Assembly (NCBI GenBank): GCA_036675345.1
Contig: JAKFFE010000032.1
Location: forward strand, 124,001 to 188,000
Source of the DNA: JALYOC01 sp036675345
GTDB taxonomy: Bacteria > Myxococcota > Myxococcia > Myxococcales > Myxococcaceae
Length of the DNA: 64,000 bases
Reading direction: 5' to 3'
Below the pieces are notes generated by a model. The model was given only the letters and a program-made list of their open reading frames with translations, did no database searches and was not told the DNA's origin. How positions within the stretch are numbered: position 1 is the first letter of the stretch; each line of letters begins with the position of its first letter. Of this stretch, positions 34,331 through 43,080 are shown in pieces. Both the position numbers and the translations under genes were made by a program.

Positions 34331-35044
34331 CTACTTCTGCAGCGAAGAGCGGGCCATCATCGACGCGTCCTGGACCGGGGTGTGCGGGGAGGACGCCGAC
34401 TCGGACAGCTTCTGCTCCTCCGCCAGCTGACGGCGCGCGGCCTTGTTCCGGTTCCAGCGGTACAGCCCGTAGGCGGCGGCGACTGCGACCAGGCTGCCGA
34501 TCACCACCACCTGGCCGTTCTTGAGCGCCTGGATCAACCGCTCCAGCTCCCCTCCGAAGTAGAAGCCCAGGAACACGAACAGCGGGGCCGAGGCCAGGGC
34601 CGCCACCCCATCCCAGAAGATGAAGGTCAGGTACTTCATCTTGGTGGAGCCGGCGGTGAAGTAGGTCACCGCACGTACCCCGGGCATGAAGCGAGCGATC
34701 ATCACGATCTTCTGCCCGTGCTTGTGGAACAGGTGCTCCACCTTGGCCCGTTTCTCCGGGGTCACCACCCGCGCCAGGAAGCCACCCCGGGAGCTGACGT
34801 TGGTGCCCACCCTCCGGCCGGCGGCGAAGATCAGCGAGTCGCCGACCAGGATCCCCAGAAAGCCCACCGTCATCATGATCGGCAGGTTGGCGGCGCCGGT
34901 GTGGGCCAGATAGCCGCCGAGGATCAGGGAGATGTCCTCGGGGAGCGGAACGCCCAAACCGCAGACCACCAGGACCCCGAACACGGTCAGGTAGGCGCCG
35001 AGGCCAGTGGAGTTCTCGAAAAGGTTTCTGAGGATCTCGTCCAA
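34331..35044 (-). CDS. DedA-family membrane protein
   Basis: This 237-aa integral membrane protein has four to five hydrophobic segments. DedA/SNARE-associated signatures are GLGVPLPEDISLILGGYLA near residue 30 (acidic residues in the first re-entrant loop) and FLGILVGDSLIFAAGRRVG. IARFMPGVRAVTYFTAGSTKM near residue 118 matches the family's F-x-R-x-x-P-G-x-R motif. DedA proteins act as polyprenyl-phosphate or phospholipid flippases needed for envelope homeostasis. A C-terminal cytoplasmic tail rich in charged and Ser residues follows. It lies 59 nt upstream of the S9 peptidase on the same strand. Confidence 0.93.
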   Translation of the reverse strand: MDEILRNLFENSTGLGAYLTVFGVLVVCGLGVPLPEDISLILGGYLAHTGAANLPIMMTVGFLGILVGDSLIFAAGRRVGTNVSSRGGFLARVVTPEKRAKVEHLFHKHGQKIVMIARFMPGVRAVTYFTAGSTKMKYLTFIFWDGVAALASAPLFVFLGFYFGGELERLIQALKNGQVVVIGSLVAVAAAYGLYRWNRNKAARRQLAEEQKLSESASSPHTPVQDASMMARSSLQK

Positions 35045-35228
35045 GCAGTGGGTCTCGTGGAGGCGCTAAAGAGGCGCGGGAGGAACCGCGTCCCAGGGCT
35101 GGATATTCGGAACATCTACCACCGAGCGGGCAGGCAGACGGCTGCTCATGCTTGCGCTGGGGGGCATGGGGGCGAACGTAACACCCGCCCTTCCCGTTGC
35201 CAGCCGTTCCGAAGGACCGGGAGGCGGC

Positions 35229-35702
35229 CTAGGCGCGGGGGAGCAGCGCCCTCAGGGCGTCTTTGTTGTCGGTGACCTTCTGCCCGAAGGTGGAGCAGAT
35301 GCTCATCAGCAGCTTCAGGCAGGCTTGTGGCTTTTGCGCCATCAGCTTCTGGAAGTCGGAATGCCGGAACTCCAGGGCGGTCACCTGGGCGGCGGCGGTG
35401 GCGGTGCACATCCGCTGCCCCTGTTGAATCAAGGACAGCTCCCCCAGGTAGTCGCCCGCCACCAGGGTGCCCAGGGAGACCTCCTGCTGATCGAGGTTCT
35501 TGGCGGTCACCGCCACCTTGCCCTCCACCAGGATCAGCAATGAGTCGGCGACCATGTTCTCCACGAAGAGCGGGACGCCCTTGGGAAACATGCGCTCGGT
35601 CGCGATCCCCGCGAGGATCTGCAGCCCGGTGTCGGTGAAACCCTTGAAGAGCGGGCAGGTCCGCAACCCGTCAACCGTCGACATTGAAAGGTTGCTTAAC
35701 AC
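35229..35702 (-). CDS. Cyclic-nucleotide-binding domain protein
   Basis: A GTG start at 35702 gives 157 aa (AGGG lies close upstream); the ATG at 35684 (MSTVDGLRTCPLF) is an equally plausible start. The CNB domain covers about residues 10-130: ILAGIATERMFPKGVPLF, DSLLILVEGKVAV and GDYLGELSLI (phosphate-binding cassette, with the Glu present). The CNB Arg position is replaced by QRMCTATAAA, so nucleotide binding is uncertain. No effector domain follows; it may be a signalling adaptor. It lies 36 nt after the gamma-carbonic-anhydrase gene on the same strand and may be the tail of the miaB-led run. Confidence 0.88.
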   Translation of the reverse strand: MLSNLSMSTVDGLRTCPLFKGFTDTGLQILAGIATERMFPKGVPLFVENMVADSLLILVEGKVAVTAKNLDQQEVSLGTLVAGDYLGELSLIQQGQRMCTATAAAQVTALEFRHSDFQKLMAQKPQACLKLLMSICSTFGQKVTDNKDALRALLPRA

Positions 35703-35738
35703 GCACCCTGGAGCCGCGCGAGAGACGAACCACCCAGT

Positions 35739-36254
35739 TCAGCGGGAGGCTTTGTGCTCCTGGGCGTACTGGACGTAGTTCTGCGCGGAGGCCACCAGGT
35801 GGGCCCGCTCCTCGGCGGTCAGCGGGCGCTTCACCTTGGCCGGGCTCCCCAGCACCAGCGACCCGGCCGGGATCTGGGTCCCGGGGGTGAGCAGGGCCCC
35901 GGCGGCGATGATGCAGTCGTCCCCCACCACCACCCCGTCCATCAAGATCGCCCCCATCCCCACCAGCACCCGGCTCCCCACGGTGCACCCGTGCAGCACC
36001 ACGTGGTGGCCGACGGTCACGTCCTCGCCGATCGTGGTCCCGAACTTGTGGGACTGGACGTGGATCATGGTCAGGTCCTGGATGTTGGTGCGGGCGCCGA
36101 TCCGGATCGGGTTCACGTCCCCCCGAACCACGCAGTTGAACCAAACCGAGGCGCCCTCCCCCAGCACCACGTCGCCGATCACCTGGGCGGAGTCCTCCAC
36201 GAAGCAGGAGGGATGAAGCTGGGGAGCGTGGCCTCGGAAGGAGCGGATCGCCAT
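35739..36254 (-). CDS. Gamma-carbonic anhydrase family protein
   Basis: This 171-aa left-handed beta-helix (hexapeptide-repeat) protein starts MAIRSFRG. Zinc ligand histidines are seen as MIHV (residue about 65) and GHHVVLHG (about 82-88), giving the three His of the trimeric active site. VRGDVNPIRIGARTNIQD is the classic signature. It may hydrate CO2 or belong to the PaaY/YrdA branch with acyltransferase-like fold and other function. It is in a tight same-strand run after the zinc-ribbon gene (28 nt). Confidence 0.92.
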   Translation of the reverse strand: MAIRSFRGHAPQLHPSCFVEDSAQVIGDVVLGEGASVWFNCVVRGDVNPIRIGARTNIQDLTMIHVQSHKFGTTIGEDVTVGHHVVLHGCTVGSRVLVGMGAILMDGVVVGDDCIIAAGALLTPGTQIPAGSLVLGSPAKVKRPLTAEERAHLVASAQNYVQYAQEHKASR

Positions 36255-36282
36255 GAGGCGCGCTCTACCACCTCTGCCGGCC

Positions 36283-36558
36283 CTACGGCTGCCTGTCCTG
36301 CCTGCGGTGGACGGCGCAGAACGTGTCCTTCTTGAGCCGGGGTCGGGGGCAGTCCTGGACCGCTAGACAGTGTTGCCCCACCCGCTCCAGCCGGGCCCGG
36401 GCCTGCCGGTCGTGACGGATCCGGTTGCACCACCGGGTGTCCAGGCAGACCAGGATCGTCAGCCCCAGCTCCAGCTCGCTCCCCAGCTGGCCCTTGGGGC
36501 GGCGGGTGCCGCAGCGGGCGCAGACGGCCCAGCCCCGCTCGTACTCTTCCAGGGTCAC
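36283..36558 (-). CDS. Small cysteine-rich (zinc-ribbon-like) protein
   Basis: This 91-aa protein has a GTG start at 36558 that overlaps the VanZ stop (GTGA). Cysteines occur as CARC near residue 13, then CLDTRWC near 38-44, CLAVQDC near 64-70 and FCAVH near 81. A multi-site zinc-binding fold is likely. The rest is charged with no membrane helix. No family was recognised. The tight coupling to the VanZ-like gene and position in the miaB run support it being real. Confidence 0.65.
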   Translation of the reverse strand: MTLEEYERGWAVCARCGTRRPKGQLGSELELGLTILVCLDTRWCNRIRHDRQARARLERVGQHCLAVQDCPRPRLKKDTFCAVHRRQDRQP

Positions 36559-36923
36559 CGGGACTCCGACTGGGAGTGGCGGAAGCGGAACCAGGCAAAG
36601 GCGGCCACCGACGCCCCCAGGGCGTCGGCCACCAGATCGGCGGGATCGGTCATCCGCCCGGGGACGAAGGCCTGGTGCCACTCATCGCTGACCCCGTACA
36701 AGGTGGCCAGCAGCGCGCCCAGCACCGCCGAGGTCAGCCGCGCCACCCGGTAGCCGAACAGGCCCCGGGCGGTGAACCAGGCCAAGGTGGCGTAGGCCAC
36801 CGCGTGGGCCACCTTGTCCAGACCGGTCACCGACGGCCCGGGAAGCGAGGACCGGGAGGAGAGCGCGAAGATCAGCGCCGCCACGGCGATCGGCGGAAGG
36901 CCGAAGCGAACGAAGCGGCCCAT
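36555..36923 (-). CDS. VanZ-like membrane protein
   Basis: This 122-aa protein has three to four hydrophobic segments (about 8-24, 37-52, 62-79, 98-114). VanZ-family marks are DKVAHAVAYATLAWF and the conserved SDEWHQAFVPGRMTDPADLVADALGA. The family includes teicoplanin-resistance VanZ and related phosphotransbutyrylase-fused proteins; a membrane envelope function is all that can be said. The start is 3 nt after the miaB stop and the stop overlaps the next gene. Confidence 0.88.
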   Translation of the reverse strand: MGRFVRFGLPPIAVAALIFALSSRSSLPGPSVTGLDKVAHAVAYATLAWFTARGLFGYRVARLTSAVLGALLATLYGVSDEWHQAFVPGRMTDPADLVADALGASVAAFAWFRFRHSQSESR

Positions 36924-36926
36924 GGC

Positions 36927-38306
36927 TTACGGGGAGGCGACCACCGGCAGCTCGAAGCGGACCGGCTGGGCCGGACGGGAGGGCGCGGAGATTACCTGAA
37001 GCTGCTTGCCGAACAGGGCATTGGGGGAGGCGCGCTCCACCAGCACCTTCACCAGGGCTCCGGTGGGGGCATCCCCGTCGAAGGTCACGGTGCGGTTCTC
37101 GGCGGTGCGGCCGAAGCAGCGGTTGGCGTCGCCGCGGGCCGGGCCCTCCACCAGCACCTCCACCTCGGTGCCCACCAGGGGGAGCATGATCCCGCGGGTG
37201 ATCTCCCGCTGGACCTTCTGCAGCCGCTCCAGCCGGGCGACTTTCACCTCCTGCGGCACCACCCCCCACTCCGGCTCCTTGAGGGCGGCGGTGGTCTTGG
37301 GGCGGGGCGAGAACACGAAGGAGAACTGGGCCTCGAACTGGACCTGACGGGTCAGCTCCATCGTCTTCTCGAAGTCCTCGTCGGTCTCTCCCGGGAAGCC
37401 GACGATGATGTCGGTGGTGACCGCGATCCCCGGGCGGGCCTCGCGCAGCTTGGCCAGCCGCTCCAGGTACTGGACCACCGTGTAGTCCCGCCGCATCTTC
37501 TTGAGGATCTCGTCCGATCCGCTCTGCACCGGCAGGTGGAAGTGGGGGGCGATCTTCGGCTGGATCCGGAAGGCCTCGATCAGCGCGTCGGAGAGATCAT
37601 GGGGATGGCTGGTGGTGAAGCGCACCCGCTCGATCCCCGGGACCTCCGCCACCCGCAACAGCAGGTCCGCGAACGAGCAACCGCCCAGATAGGAGTTCAC
37701 GTTCTGGCCGATCAGGGTCACCTCCCGGACCCCCACCGTGGCCAGGTCCGCCACCTCGCCGATCACCTCCGCGTAGGCCCGGCTGACCTCGCGGCCCCGG
37801 GTGTGGGGGACCACGCAGAAGGCGCAAACGTTGTCGCAGCCCTTCATCACGGTGACGAACTCGGTCACCTTGCCGGCGGCGGTGGAGGGGTCGGCCCGGG
37901 GGAAGACGTACTCCTCCGAGTCCATCCAGGCGGTCTCCACCACCCGGACCCGATCCTGCTCCACCCGCTCCATGATCGCCGGCAGCCGGGAGATGTTGTC
38001 CGGGCCGAAGACGAAGTCCACGTAGGGGACCTTCTTGAGCAGCTTGTCCTTCTCCTGCTGGGCCACGCAGCCGCCCACCCCGATCACCGCGCCGCGGGAG
38101 ACCTTCTGGGTCCGGTAGCGGCCCAGGGCGGAGAGCATCTTGTCCTCCCCCTTCTCTCGAATGGAGCAGGTGTTGAGGATGATCAGGTCGGCGTTCTCCG
38201 CGGTGGGAGTGGGCGCGTAGTCCATCCGCGCCAACTGCTCCCCCATCCGCAGGGAATCGTTGACGTTCATCTGACAGCCGAACGTGTGAATGAAGTAGCG
38301 CTTCAT
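36927..38306 (-). CDS. miaB: tRNA-2-methylthio-N6-dimethylallyladenosine synthase
   Basis: This 459-aa radical-SAM methylthiotransferase adds ms2 to i6A37 of tRNAs. The N-terminal UPF0004 domain begins YFIHTFGCQMNVNDSLRMG. Its three cluster cysteines are C10, the Cys in NTCSIREKGEDKM (about 46) and that in GVGGCVAQQEK (about 81). The radical-SAM motif CNVCAFCVVP (about residue 152) supplies CxxxCxxC for the second Fe4S4 cluster. Family segments TTSHPHDLSDALI and VQSGSDEILKKMRRDYT follow. A C-terminal TRAM domain is present at about 372-435. The length matches. It heads a same-strand run with VanZ-like, zinc-ribbon and gamma-CA genes. Confidence 0.97.
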   Translation of the reverse strand: MKRYFIHTFGCQMNVNDSLRMGEQLARMDYAPTPTAENADLIILNTCSIREKGEDKMLSALGRYRTQKVSRGAVIGVGGCVAQQEKDKLLKKVPYVDFVFGPDNISRLPAIMERVEQDRVRVVETAWMDSEEYVFPRADPSTAAGKVTEFVTVMKGCDNVCAFCVVPHTRGREVSRAYAEVIGEVADLATVGVREVTLIGQNVNSYLGGCSFADLLLRVAEVPGIERVRFTTSHPHDLSDALIEAFRIQPKIAPHFHLPVQSGSDEILKKMRRDYTVVQYLERLAKLREARPGIAVTTDIIVGFPGETDEDFEKTMELTRQVQFEAQFSFVFSPRPKTTAALKEPEWGVVPQEVKVARLERLQKVQREITRGIMLPLVGTEVEVLVEGPARGDANRCFGRTAENRTVTFDGDAPTGALVKVLVERASPNALFGKQLQVISAPSRPAQPVRFELPVVASP

Positions 38307-38395
38307 TGGGAGGTGTCTTTACGTAACCTGCGGTCCTAAAGCCAGTGACCGACGGTTGCCTGGCCGGCTGGCCGGACCAAGATTGCACGGGGACC

Positions 38396-39235
38396 ATGGG
38401 AGAGGAGCGGAAGACCGGGCTGCAGGTGGCGACCTTCAACGTCCGCCACAACGCCGATGAGTGGGAGCGCCGGGCGCCGTTGTGCGTGGAGGGGCTGGCC
38501 AACCTGGCCCCCCACCTGATCGCGCTGCAGGAGGTCTGGGTCCCGATCCGGCAGGCGCAGTGGCTGTGCGAGAAGCTCAATGACCGGCTGGACCTCGAAT
38601 CCCCCCAGAAATACGTGGTGGTGGAGCGCCCCAAGTGGGGCTTCGAGCAGTCCAACGAGTCGGTGGCCATCCTCAGCCGGCTGCCGATCCTGGAGAGCCA
38701 CGGGGTGGATCTCCCCGGCGGCCGGGTGGCGATCTCCACCGTGGTCGACTGGCGGGGAGTCCGGGTGGAGTTCGTCAGCGTCCACCTGCACTTTGGCCCT
38801 CCGGACTCCGCGGAGGGTGTGCGCCGCTCGCAGATCCGCGGCTTGGAGGCCTGGCTGGACGCCCGCTACCAGGCGGAGGCCCTGCGCCGCACTCCCCCGC
38901 TGGCGGTGATCGCCGGGGACTTCAACGCCGCCCCGGATTCCCCCTCCACCCGGTTGATGCTGGACCGCTATCGCTCCGCCTATCCGGCGGTCCACGGGGT
39001 GGAACCGGACTGGACCTACGGCACCCCGCTGGCGGAGCGGAACGATCTGGCCCGGGGAGTGGGCCCGTTCCACACCACCCTGGACTACATCTTCGTGGCC
39101 CCCGACCTGCGGGTCCGCAAGGCGTCGGTGTTCTGCCAGGACAGCTCCCCGAATGATCCCGACCTCTACCCTTCCGATCACCTGGGGGTGTTCGCGGAGA
39201 TCGACGTGCCGGAGGATCAGCCGGAGCCGGTGTAA
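38396..39235 (+). CDS. Endonuclease/exonuclease/phosphatase-family hydrolase
   Basis: This 279-aa protein starts at the ATG at 38396; an upstream GTG at 38345 is also in frame. EEP-fold metal/catalytic residues are visible: TFNVRHN (Asn), IALQEVW (Glu), VEFVSVHLHFG (His), VIAGDFNAAPDS (Asp/Asn), TLDYIFV and PSDHLGVFAEI (Asp-His). The family includes DNase I, sphingomyelinases and inositol phosphatases; substrate unknown. There is no signal peptide, so it is cytosolic. It is divergent from miaB and convergent with the 39371 gene. Confidence 0.9.
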   Translation: MGEERKTGLQVATFNVRHNADEWERRAPLCVEGLANLAPHLIALQEVWVPIRQAQWLCEKLNDRLDLESPQKYVVVERPKWGFEQSNESVAILSRLPILESHGVDLPGGRVAISTVVDWRGVRVEFVSVHLHFGPPDSAEGVRRSQIRGLEAWLDARYQAEALRRTPPLAVIAGDFNAAPDSPSTRLMLDRYRSAYPAVHGVEPDWTYGTPLAERNDLARGVGPFHTTLDYIFVAPDLRVRKASVFCQDSSPNDPDLYPSDHLGVFAEIDVPEDQPEPV

Positions 39236-39276
39236 CGACCCGGGCGGGCCCAGGGGGGCGCCCCCGCTGGGGCGCC

Positions 39277-39314
39277 GGTCAGCCACCCGCAAGGTGGCCT
39301 CCCCTGGGCTGACC
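39277..39314. terminator. Convergent hairpin terminator
   Basis: GGTCAGCC (39277-39284) and GGCTGACC (39307-39314) form an 8-bp stem, with an alternative inner GCCACC/GGTGGC stem. It is followed by another GC-rich element at 39252-39276. It lies between the EEP hydrolase (+) and the coiled-coil gene (-). Confidence 0.5.
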
Positions 39315-39370
39315 GTGCCTTCGGAGTAGCCGACCCGGTGATCGACTCCGTCGTGGGTGGAGGCCTCGGC

Positions 39371-39904
39371 TCACCGCCGCTGCAGCGCGGTCAGCTCCTC
39401 GTGCAGGGCCAGCAGCTCGTCGGCCCGCGCCCCCAGCAGCGCCAGCGCCTCGGCCCCGTAGCGGGCCTCCTGCGCGGTCGGGTCCTGCTTGATCGCGATC
39501 TCCTGGGGGAGCTTGGCCACCGCCCTCACCTCCTTGGGCGAAGGTGTCTCCCCCCGGGATTGGGCCTGGGCCAGGTGGGCCCGGGCCTCCGACAGCCGCT
39601 GCTCCAGCATCCGCACCGTCCACCGGCGGCCGGAGTAGACCCGGACCAGGGCCTCCAGCTCGTTGATGAACCGGACGTTGATCCCGGAGGCCGCCAGCGC
39701 CGCCTGATGCGCCTTGGCCGCGGTGGTCTCGTCGTTGGCAGGCAGCGCCCGCAGCTCCACCACCAGCCGCTGCTGGAACAAGATCAGCTGCTCCAACCGC
39801 TCGGCGGTCACCACCGGCACCGACAGCCGGAGGGTCCTGGAATCGGCGGACTGCAGATCCACCCGGGGAACGTGCTCCTCGCCCTGCTTCTCGTTGTCGA
39901 TCAT
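39371..39904 (-). CDS. Coiled-coil protein of unknown function
   Basis: This 177-aa protein starts MIDNEKQGEE. It is almost entirely helical and charged, with heptad-like Leu/Ala patterns (residues 30-170), for example ERLEQLILFQQRLVVELRAL and RMLEQRLSEARAHLAQAQS. No signal, membrane helix or catalytic motif is present. No family was recognised. It is 11 nt after the VWA gene on the same strand, so it is probably its partner or accessory. Confidence 0.7.
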   Translation of the reverse strand: MIDNEKQGEEHVPRVDLQSADSRTLRLSVPVVTAERLEQLILFQQRLVVELRALPANDETTAAKAHQAALAASGINVRFINELEALVRVYSGRRWTVRMLEQRLSEARAHLAQAQSRGETPSPKEVRAVAKLPQEIAIKQDPTAQEARYGAEALALLGARADELLALHEELTALQRR

Positions 39905-39915
39905 GGTGTTCCTTC

Positions 39916-41316
39916 TCAGACCGGGATCAGCTGGTCGGCCACCTTGTCCAGGTCGGCCAGCGACTGCACGGTCACCGTCTGGTGGCAGTGCCGGGCGTAG
40001 TTGAGCATCTCGCTGTCGCCGAAGCCCCAGCTGCGCTTGTCTTCGGTGCAGATCCACACCAACCGCCGGGCCTTGCGCTTGAGCTCCGCCAGCGCCCAGG
40101 CGTGGTTGGCGTTGTAGTTGTTCCGCCCGTCGCCGATCACCAGCACCGTGGTGCGGCGGGTGATGCTCCCCAGCTGATCGCGCGCAAACGTCGCCAGCGC
40201 CCGGCCGTAGTTGGAGTTGGAGTAGACCGAGATCGCCTTGCCGGCGGTGGCCAGATCCACCGCCTGGTCCACGTCCTGCTCCTTGAAGTAGCGGGTCACC
40301 TCGCCGATGTCGGAGACGAAGACGAAGGAGCGGACCCGGGCGAACAGCGACTGAAAGCTGTAGGTGAACAGCATCATCATCCGCGAGGCGTTGCGGACCG
40401 AGTCGGAGACGTCGCAGAGGATCACCACCTCCGGCCGCTCCGGGCGGCGCCGGCGGAAGATCGGCACCATCGGCACTCCGCCCCAGGGCAGGTTCCGGCG
40501 CAGGGTCTTGCGGACATTCAGCGCTCCCCGCCGGGTGGACTTCTGACGGCGGATCAGCCGGGTCTTCAGCTTCTCCGCCATCTTCCGGACCGCCTGCTCG
40601 GCCTGCTCCACCTCCGCCCGGGAGAGGGTGTGGAAGTTGCGCTCGTTGATCCCGCCCGACGCCTTCCGCAGCCGGGCCCGGGCCTGCCGCGCGATCTCCA
40701 GCCGGGCGGCGTCCTCCACCTTCCGCATCGCCTCGGCCACGTGCTTGGAGACGATCTCCAGCCCCTGGGTGGACAGCCCGCGAGCCTTGAGCTCCTGCTC
40801 CATCGCCGCCAGATCCCCGCGGGCCTTCTCCCCGCCCGCGCCGGAGAGCAGCCGCCGGGAGAAGAAGCCGGTCTGGACCGCGTTCTCCATCCGGGTGAAG
40901 TCCAGCTGCAGGGAGGCGGCCCGGAACAGCTGCGCCAGCCGGCCGCGGTCGCCCAGCAGCGCCGCCTGGGCCAACGGAGACATCCCGTTGAGCAGCTGCC
41001 CCAGGGTGGCGACCACGTTCTCCAGCTCCTTGCCTTCCAGCAGCCCCTCTTCGCGCAGCCGGTCCAGCAAGGATTTGTCCAGCGCCTCGAAGGTGCGGGC
41101 GGCGCCGGTGAAGAAGAACTCGAAGGCGCGATCGAACGGCTCCACGTCCGCCTCGCGCTTGATCAAGGTGCTGCGCAAGGTGGCCTTGAACAGCTCGCGG
41201 TCAATCAGCCCGGTGAGGGTGATCGCCAGGGCCGCGTCGTTCACCTCCGCCGGGCTCAGCCGCACGCCGTTCTGGCGCAGCACCTCGGCGAACTCCACCA
41301 GTCGGGCCTCGAGCAT
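39916..41316 (-). CDS. VWA domain CoxE-like protein
   Basis: This 466-aa protein has N-terminal helices (about 1-245, including an Arg/Lys-rich region). The C-terminal von Willebrand A domain (about 270-460) has MIDAS residues in VVILCDVSDSVRNASRM (DxSxS). VLVIGDGRNNYN and EDKRSWGFGDSEM are typical of CoxE. The CoxE family acts with MoxR-type AAA+ ATPases in metal insertion or complex assembly, but no such ATPase is next to it here. It is translated just after an RNA methyltransferase gene (6-nt gap) and is followed by a coiled-coil gene. Confidence 0.9.
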   Translation of the reverse strand: MLEARLVEFAEVLRQNGVRLSPAEVNDAALAITLTGLIDRELFKATLRSTLIKREADVEPFDRAFEFFFTGAARTFEALDKSLLDRLREEGLLEGKELENVVATLGQLLNGMSPLAQAALLGDRGRLAQLFRAASLQLDFTRMENAVQTGFFSRRLLSGAGGEKARGDLAAMEQELKARGLSTQGLEIVSKHVAEAMRKVEDAARLEIARQARARLRKASGGINERNFHTLSRAEVEQAEQAVRKMAEKLKTRLIRRQKSTRRGALNVRKTLRRNLPWGGVPMVPIFRRRRPERPEVVILCDVSDSVRNASRMMMLFTYSFQSLFARVRSFVFVSDIGEVTRYFKEQDVDQAVDLATAGKAISVYSNSNYGRALATFARDQLGSITRRTTVLVIGDGRNNYNANHAWALAELKRKARRLVWICTEDKRSWGFGDSEMLNYARHCHQTVTVQSLADLDKVADQLIPV

Positions 41317-41322
41317 CGGGCC

Positions 41323-42603
41323 TCAGGCGACGCGGTCGAACCGCATCACCGCCTCCACGTGTCGGGTCTGGGGGAACATGTCCACGATCCGCAGGGAGGA
41401 GGGCCGAAAGCCCGCCCCGGCCAGGGCCTTGGCGTCACGGGCCAGCGCGCCGGGATCACAGGCCACGTACACCACCCGGCGGACCCCCAGGGCGGTGGCC
41501 CAGCCCTCGCACCCCTTGGCCCCGGTCCGAGGGGGATCGAGCAGCAGCGAATCGAACCGCTGCCCCTCGGCGATCAGCCCCTGCACCACCTTCTGGGTGT
41601 CGCCGAGGACGAAGCGCACGTTCTCAAGCTTGGCCTCCGCCACCGAACGGCGCGCCAGCTCCACCGCCAGGGACGAGCTCTCCACCCCCAGCACCGACCC
41701 CACCCGTTCGGCCAGCGCGAAGCTGAAGTTGCCGTTGCCGGAGTACAGCTCCAGGACCCGGGCGGCCTCCCCGGGAGCCAGCAGCGACAGCGCCGCGTCC
41801 ACCAGCAGCTCGTTGGCCGGGCCGTTGGCCTGGGCGAACCCATCCGCCCGGTAGAACAGCGGGACCTGGGGCCGCAGCGGCGCCGGCCCGCGCAGCACCG
41901 GGTTGCCGGCGATGAACGGGGACCCCTCCAGCGGAACCAGCACCACCCCGCGCGCGTGCCCGGCGCGGATCACCGCCTCGGCGGCCCGGCGGTGGGAGTC
42001 CTTCACCGGGGTCTTCAAGGTGGCGGCCAGCGAACCCTTGCCTTCGATCGCCAGCAACTGCACCTCCTCCGCGTCCGCCAGCACCGGCTTGAGCAGCGCG
42101 CGCAGGGTGCCGGGCAGCAGCTCCAGCCCGGGGACCAGCGCCGGACAGCGGTCCACCGTCACCCGCTCGTGGCTCTTGTGTTCGAAGAACCCCAGCGCGC
42201 CCCGGTGGGGATGGAGCACCGCCCGCCGGCGGTAGCCCATCGACGGGCCGGCGGTCAGCACCGGTGCCACCTCCAGCGAGGACCGGGGAATCCCGCCCAG
42301 GTGCTCCAGCGCGGAGAGCACGATCTCCCGCTTCGCCTCCCGCTGCGCGCCCTCCTCCAGCTGCAGCCAGTCACACCCGCCACAGCGGTCGGCGACGACG
42401 CAGGAGGGCTGGCGGCGGGAAGGGCTGGGCACCAGCACGGCCTCCAGGCGACCGCGCAGGATCCCATGGTCCTCGGAGACGTTGGCGCGGATCTGCTCGC
42501 CGGGCAGGGCGCCACGGACGAAGACCGACCTCCCCTCCAGCGATGCGGTGCCCTCGCCGAGCTGGGAGAGTCGCTCGATCGTGAGCTCGATGGTGCGGCC
42601 CAT
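41323..42603 (-). CDS. 23S rRNA/tRNA uracil-C5 methyltransferase (RumA/TrmA family)
   Basis: This 426-aa class I SAM-dependent RNA methyltransferase has an N-terminal TRAM domain (TIERLSQLGEGTA, VFVRGALPGEQI). Fe-S cysteines follow at about residues 69-77 (CVVADRCGGC), with Cys in VDRCPAL. The methyltransferase core has VLELYSGNGNFSFALAERV and DSLLLDPPRTGAKG. The catalytic Cys is in VYVACDPGALARD, and MFPQTRHVEAVMRFD is near the C-terminus. Which uracil it methylates (RlmD, RlmC or TrmA) cannot be told. It heads a same-strand trio with the VWA and coiled-coil genes. Confidence 0.93.
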   Translation of the reverse strand: MGRTIELTIERLSQLGEGTASLEGRSVFVRGALPGEQIRANVSEDHGILRGRLEAVLVPSPSRRQPSCVVADRCGGCDWLQLEEGAQREAKREIVLSALEHLGGIPRSSLEVAPVLTAGPSMGYRRRAVLHPHRGALGFFEHKSHERVTVDRCPALVPGLELLPGTLRALLKPVLADAEEVQLLAIEGKGSLAATLKTPVKDSHRRAAEAVIRAGHARGVVLVPLEGSPFIAGNPVLRGPAPLRPQVPLFYRADGFAQANGPANELLVDAALSLLAPGEAARVLELYSGNGNFSFALAERVGSVLGVESSSLAVELARRSVAEAKLENVRFVLGDTQKVVQGLIAEGQRFDSLLLDPPRTGAKGCEGWATALGVRRVVYVACDPGALARDAKALAGAGFRPSSLRIVDMFPQTRHVEAVMRFDRVA

Positions 42604-42624
42604 CCGGCGTCTATAAGCGGCTGG

Positions 42625-43038
42625 CTACTTCTTTGCCGCGGAGCCGTGATCGGCGGAATTCCCGCTCGGCTCCTCGTCGGGCAGCTCCTTGCGGAGCCGG
42701 TCCACGAAGCGCTCGATCCGGTCCTTCTTCTCGTCGTCCACGTCCAGGAACTCCACCCCCATCCCGGGGACCTGGTTGGACGGGTTGTCGAACTCGTTCA
42801 CCCGGGTCACCCGCCCGGTCAGATCGAACGGCAGCGCCTCGTTCGGCAGCGAGATGATCAGCTTGACGGTGGTGCCCACCGGATGCGGATTGCGGGTGTT
42901 GATGAACAGCCCGCCCTTGGAGATGTTCACGGCCCAGTCGGTGATGAACCCGGAAACGGTGCGATAGGCGACCAGCACCTCGTGCTGGAGCCGGTCGGCC
43001 CGGCGCGGGGGATTCGATTTTTCCGACTTCTCCGGCAT
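42625..43038 (-). CDS. PilZ-domain protein
   Basis: This 137-aa single-domain protein contains RRADRLQHEVLVAY near residue 12 (an R-containing N-terminal motif). WAVNISKGGLFINT near residue 36 corresponds to the D/NxSxxG c-di-GMP contact. GMGVEFLDVDDEKKDRIERFV follows. These are features of the myxobacterial PilZ class (TIGR02266-like). The C-terminal tail is charged and Ser-rich. It is in the same strand run as the CoA-transferase genes (42-nt gap) and RNA methyltransferase (21-nt gap). c-di-GMP binding is likely but not proven. Confidence 0.9.
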   Translation of the reverse strand: MPEKSEKSNPPRRADRLQHEVLVAYRTVSGFITDWAVNISKGGLFINTRNPHPVGTTVKLIISLPNEALPFDLTGRVTRVNEFDNPSNQVPGMGVEFLDVDDEKKDRIERFVDRLRKELPDEEPSGNSADHGSAAKK

Positions 43039-43080
43039 ACCTGTCTCCGATGCGGTTCGCGGCGTCGACTATAGCACCGA

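Noticed and set aside
39982..43074. 1030-codon plus-strand open frame over the VWA, RNA methyltransferase and PilZ genes
   Set aside because: Antisense to three well-supported genes; low-complexity composition and no recognisable domain.
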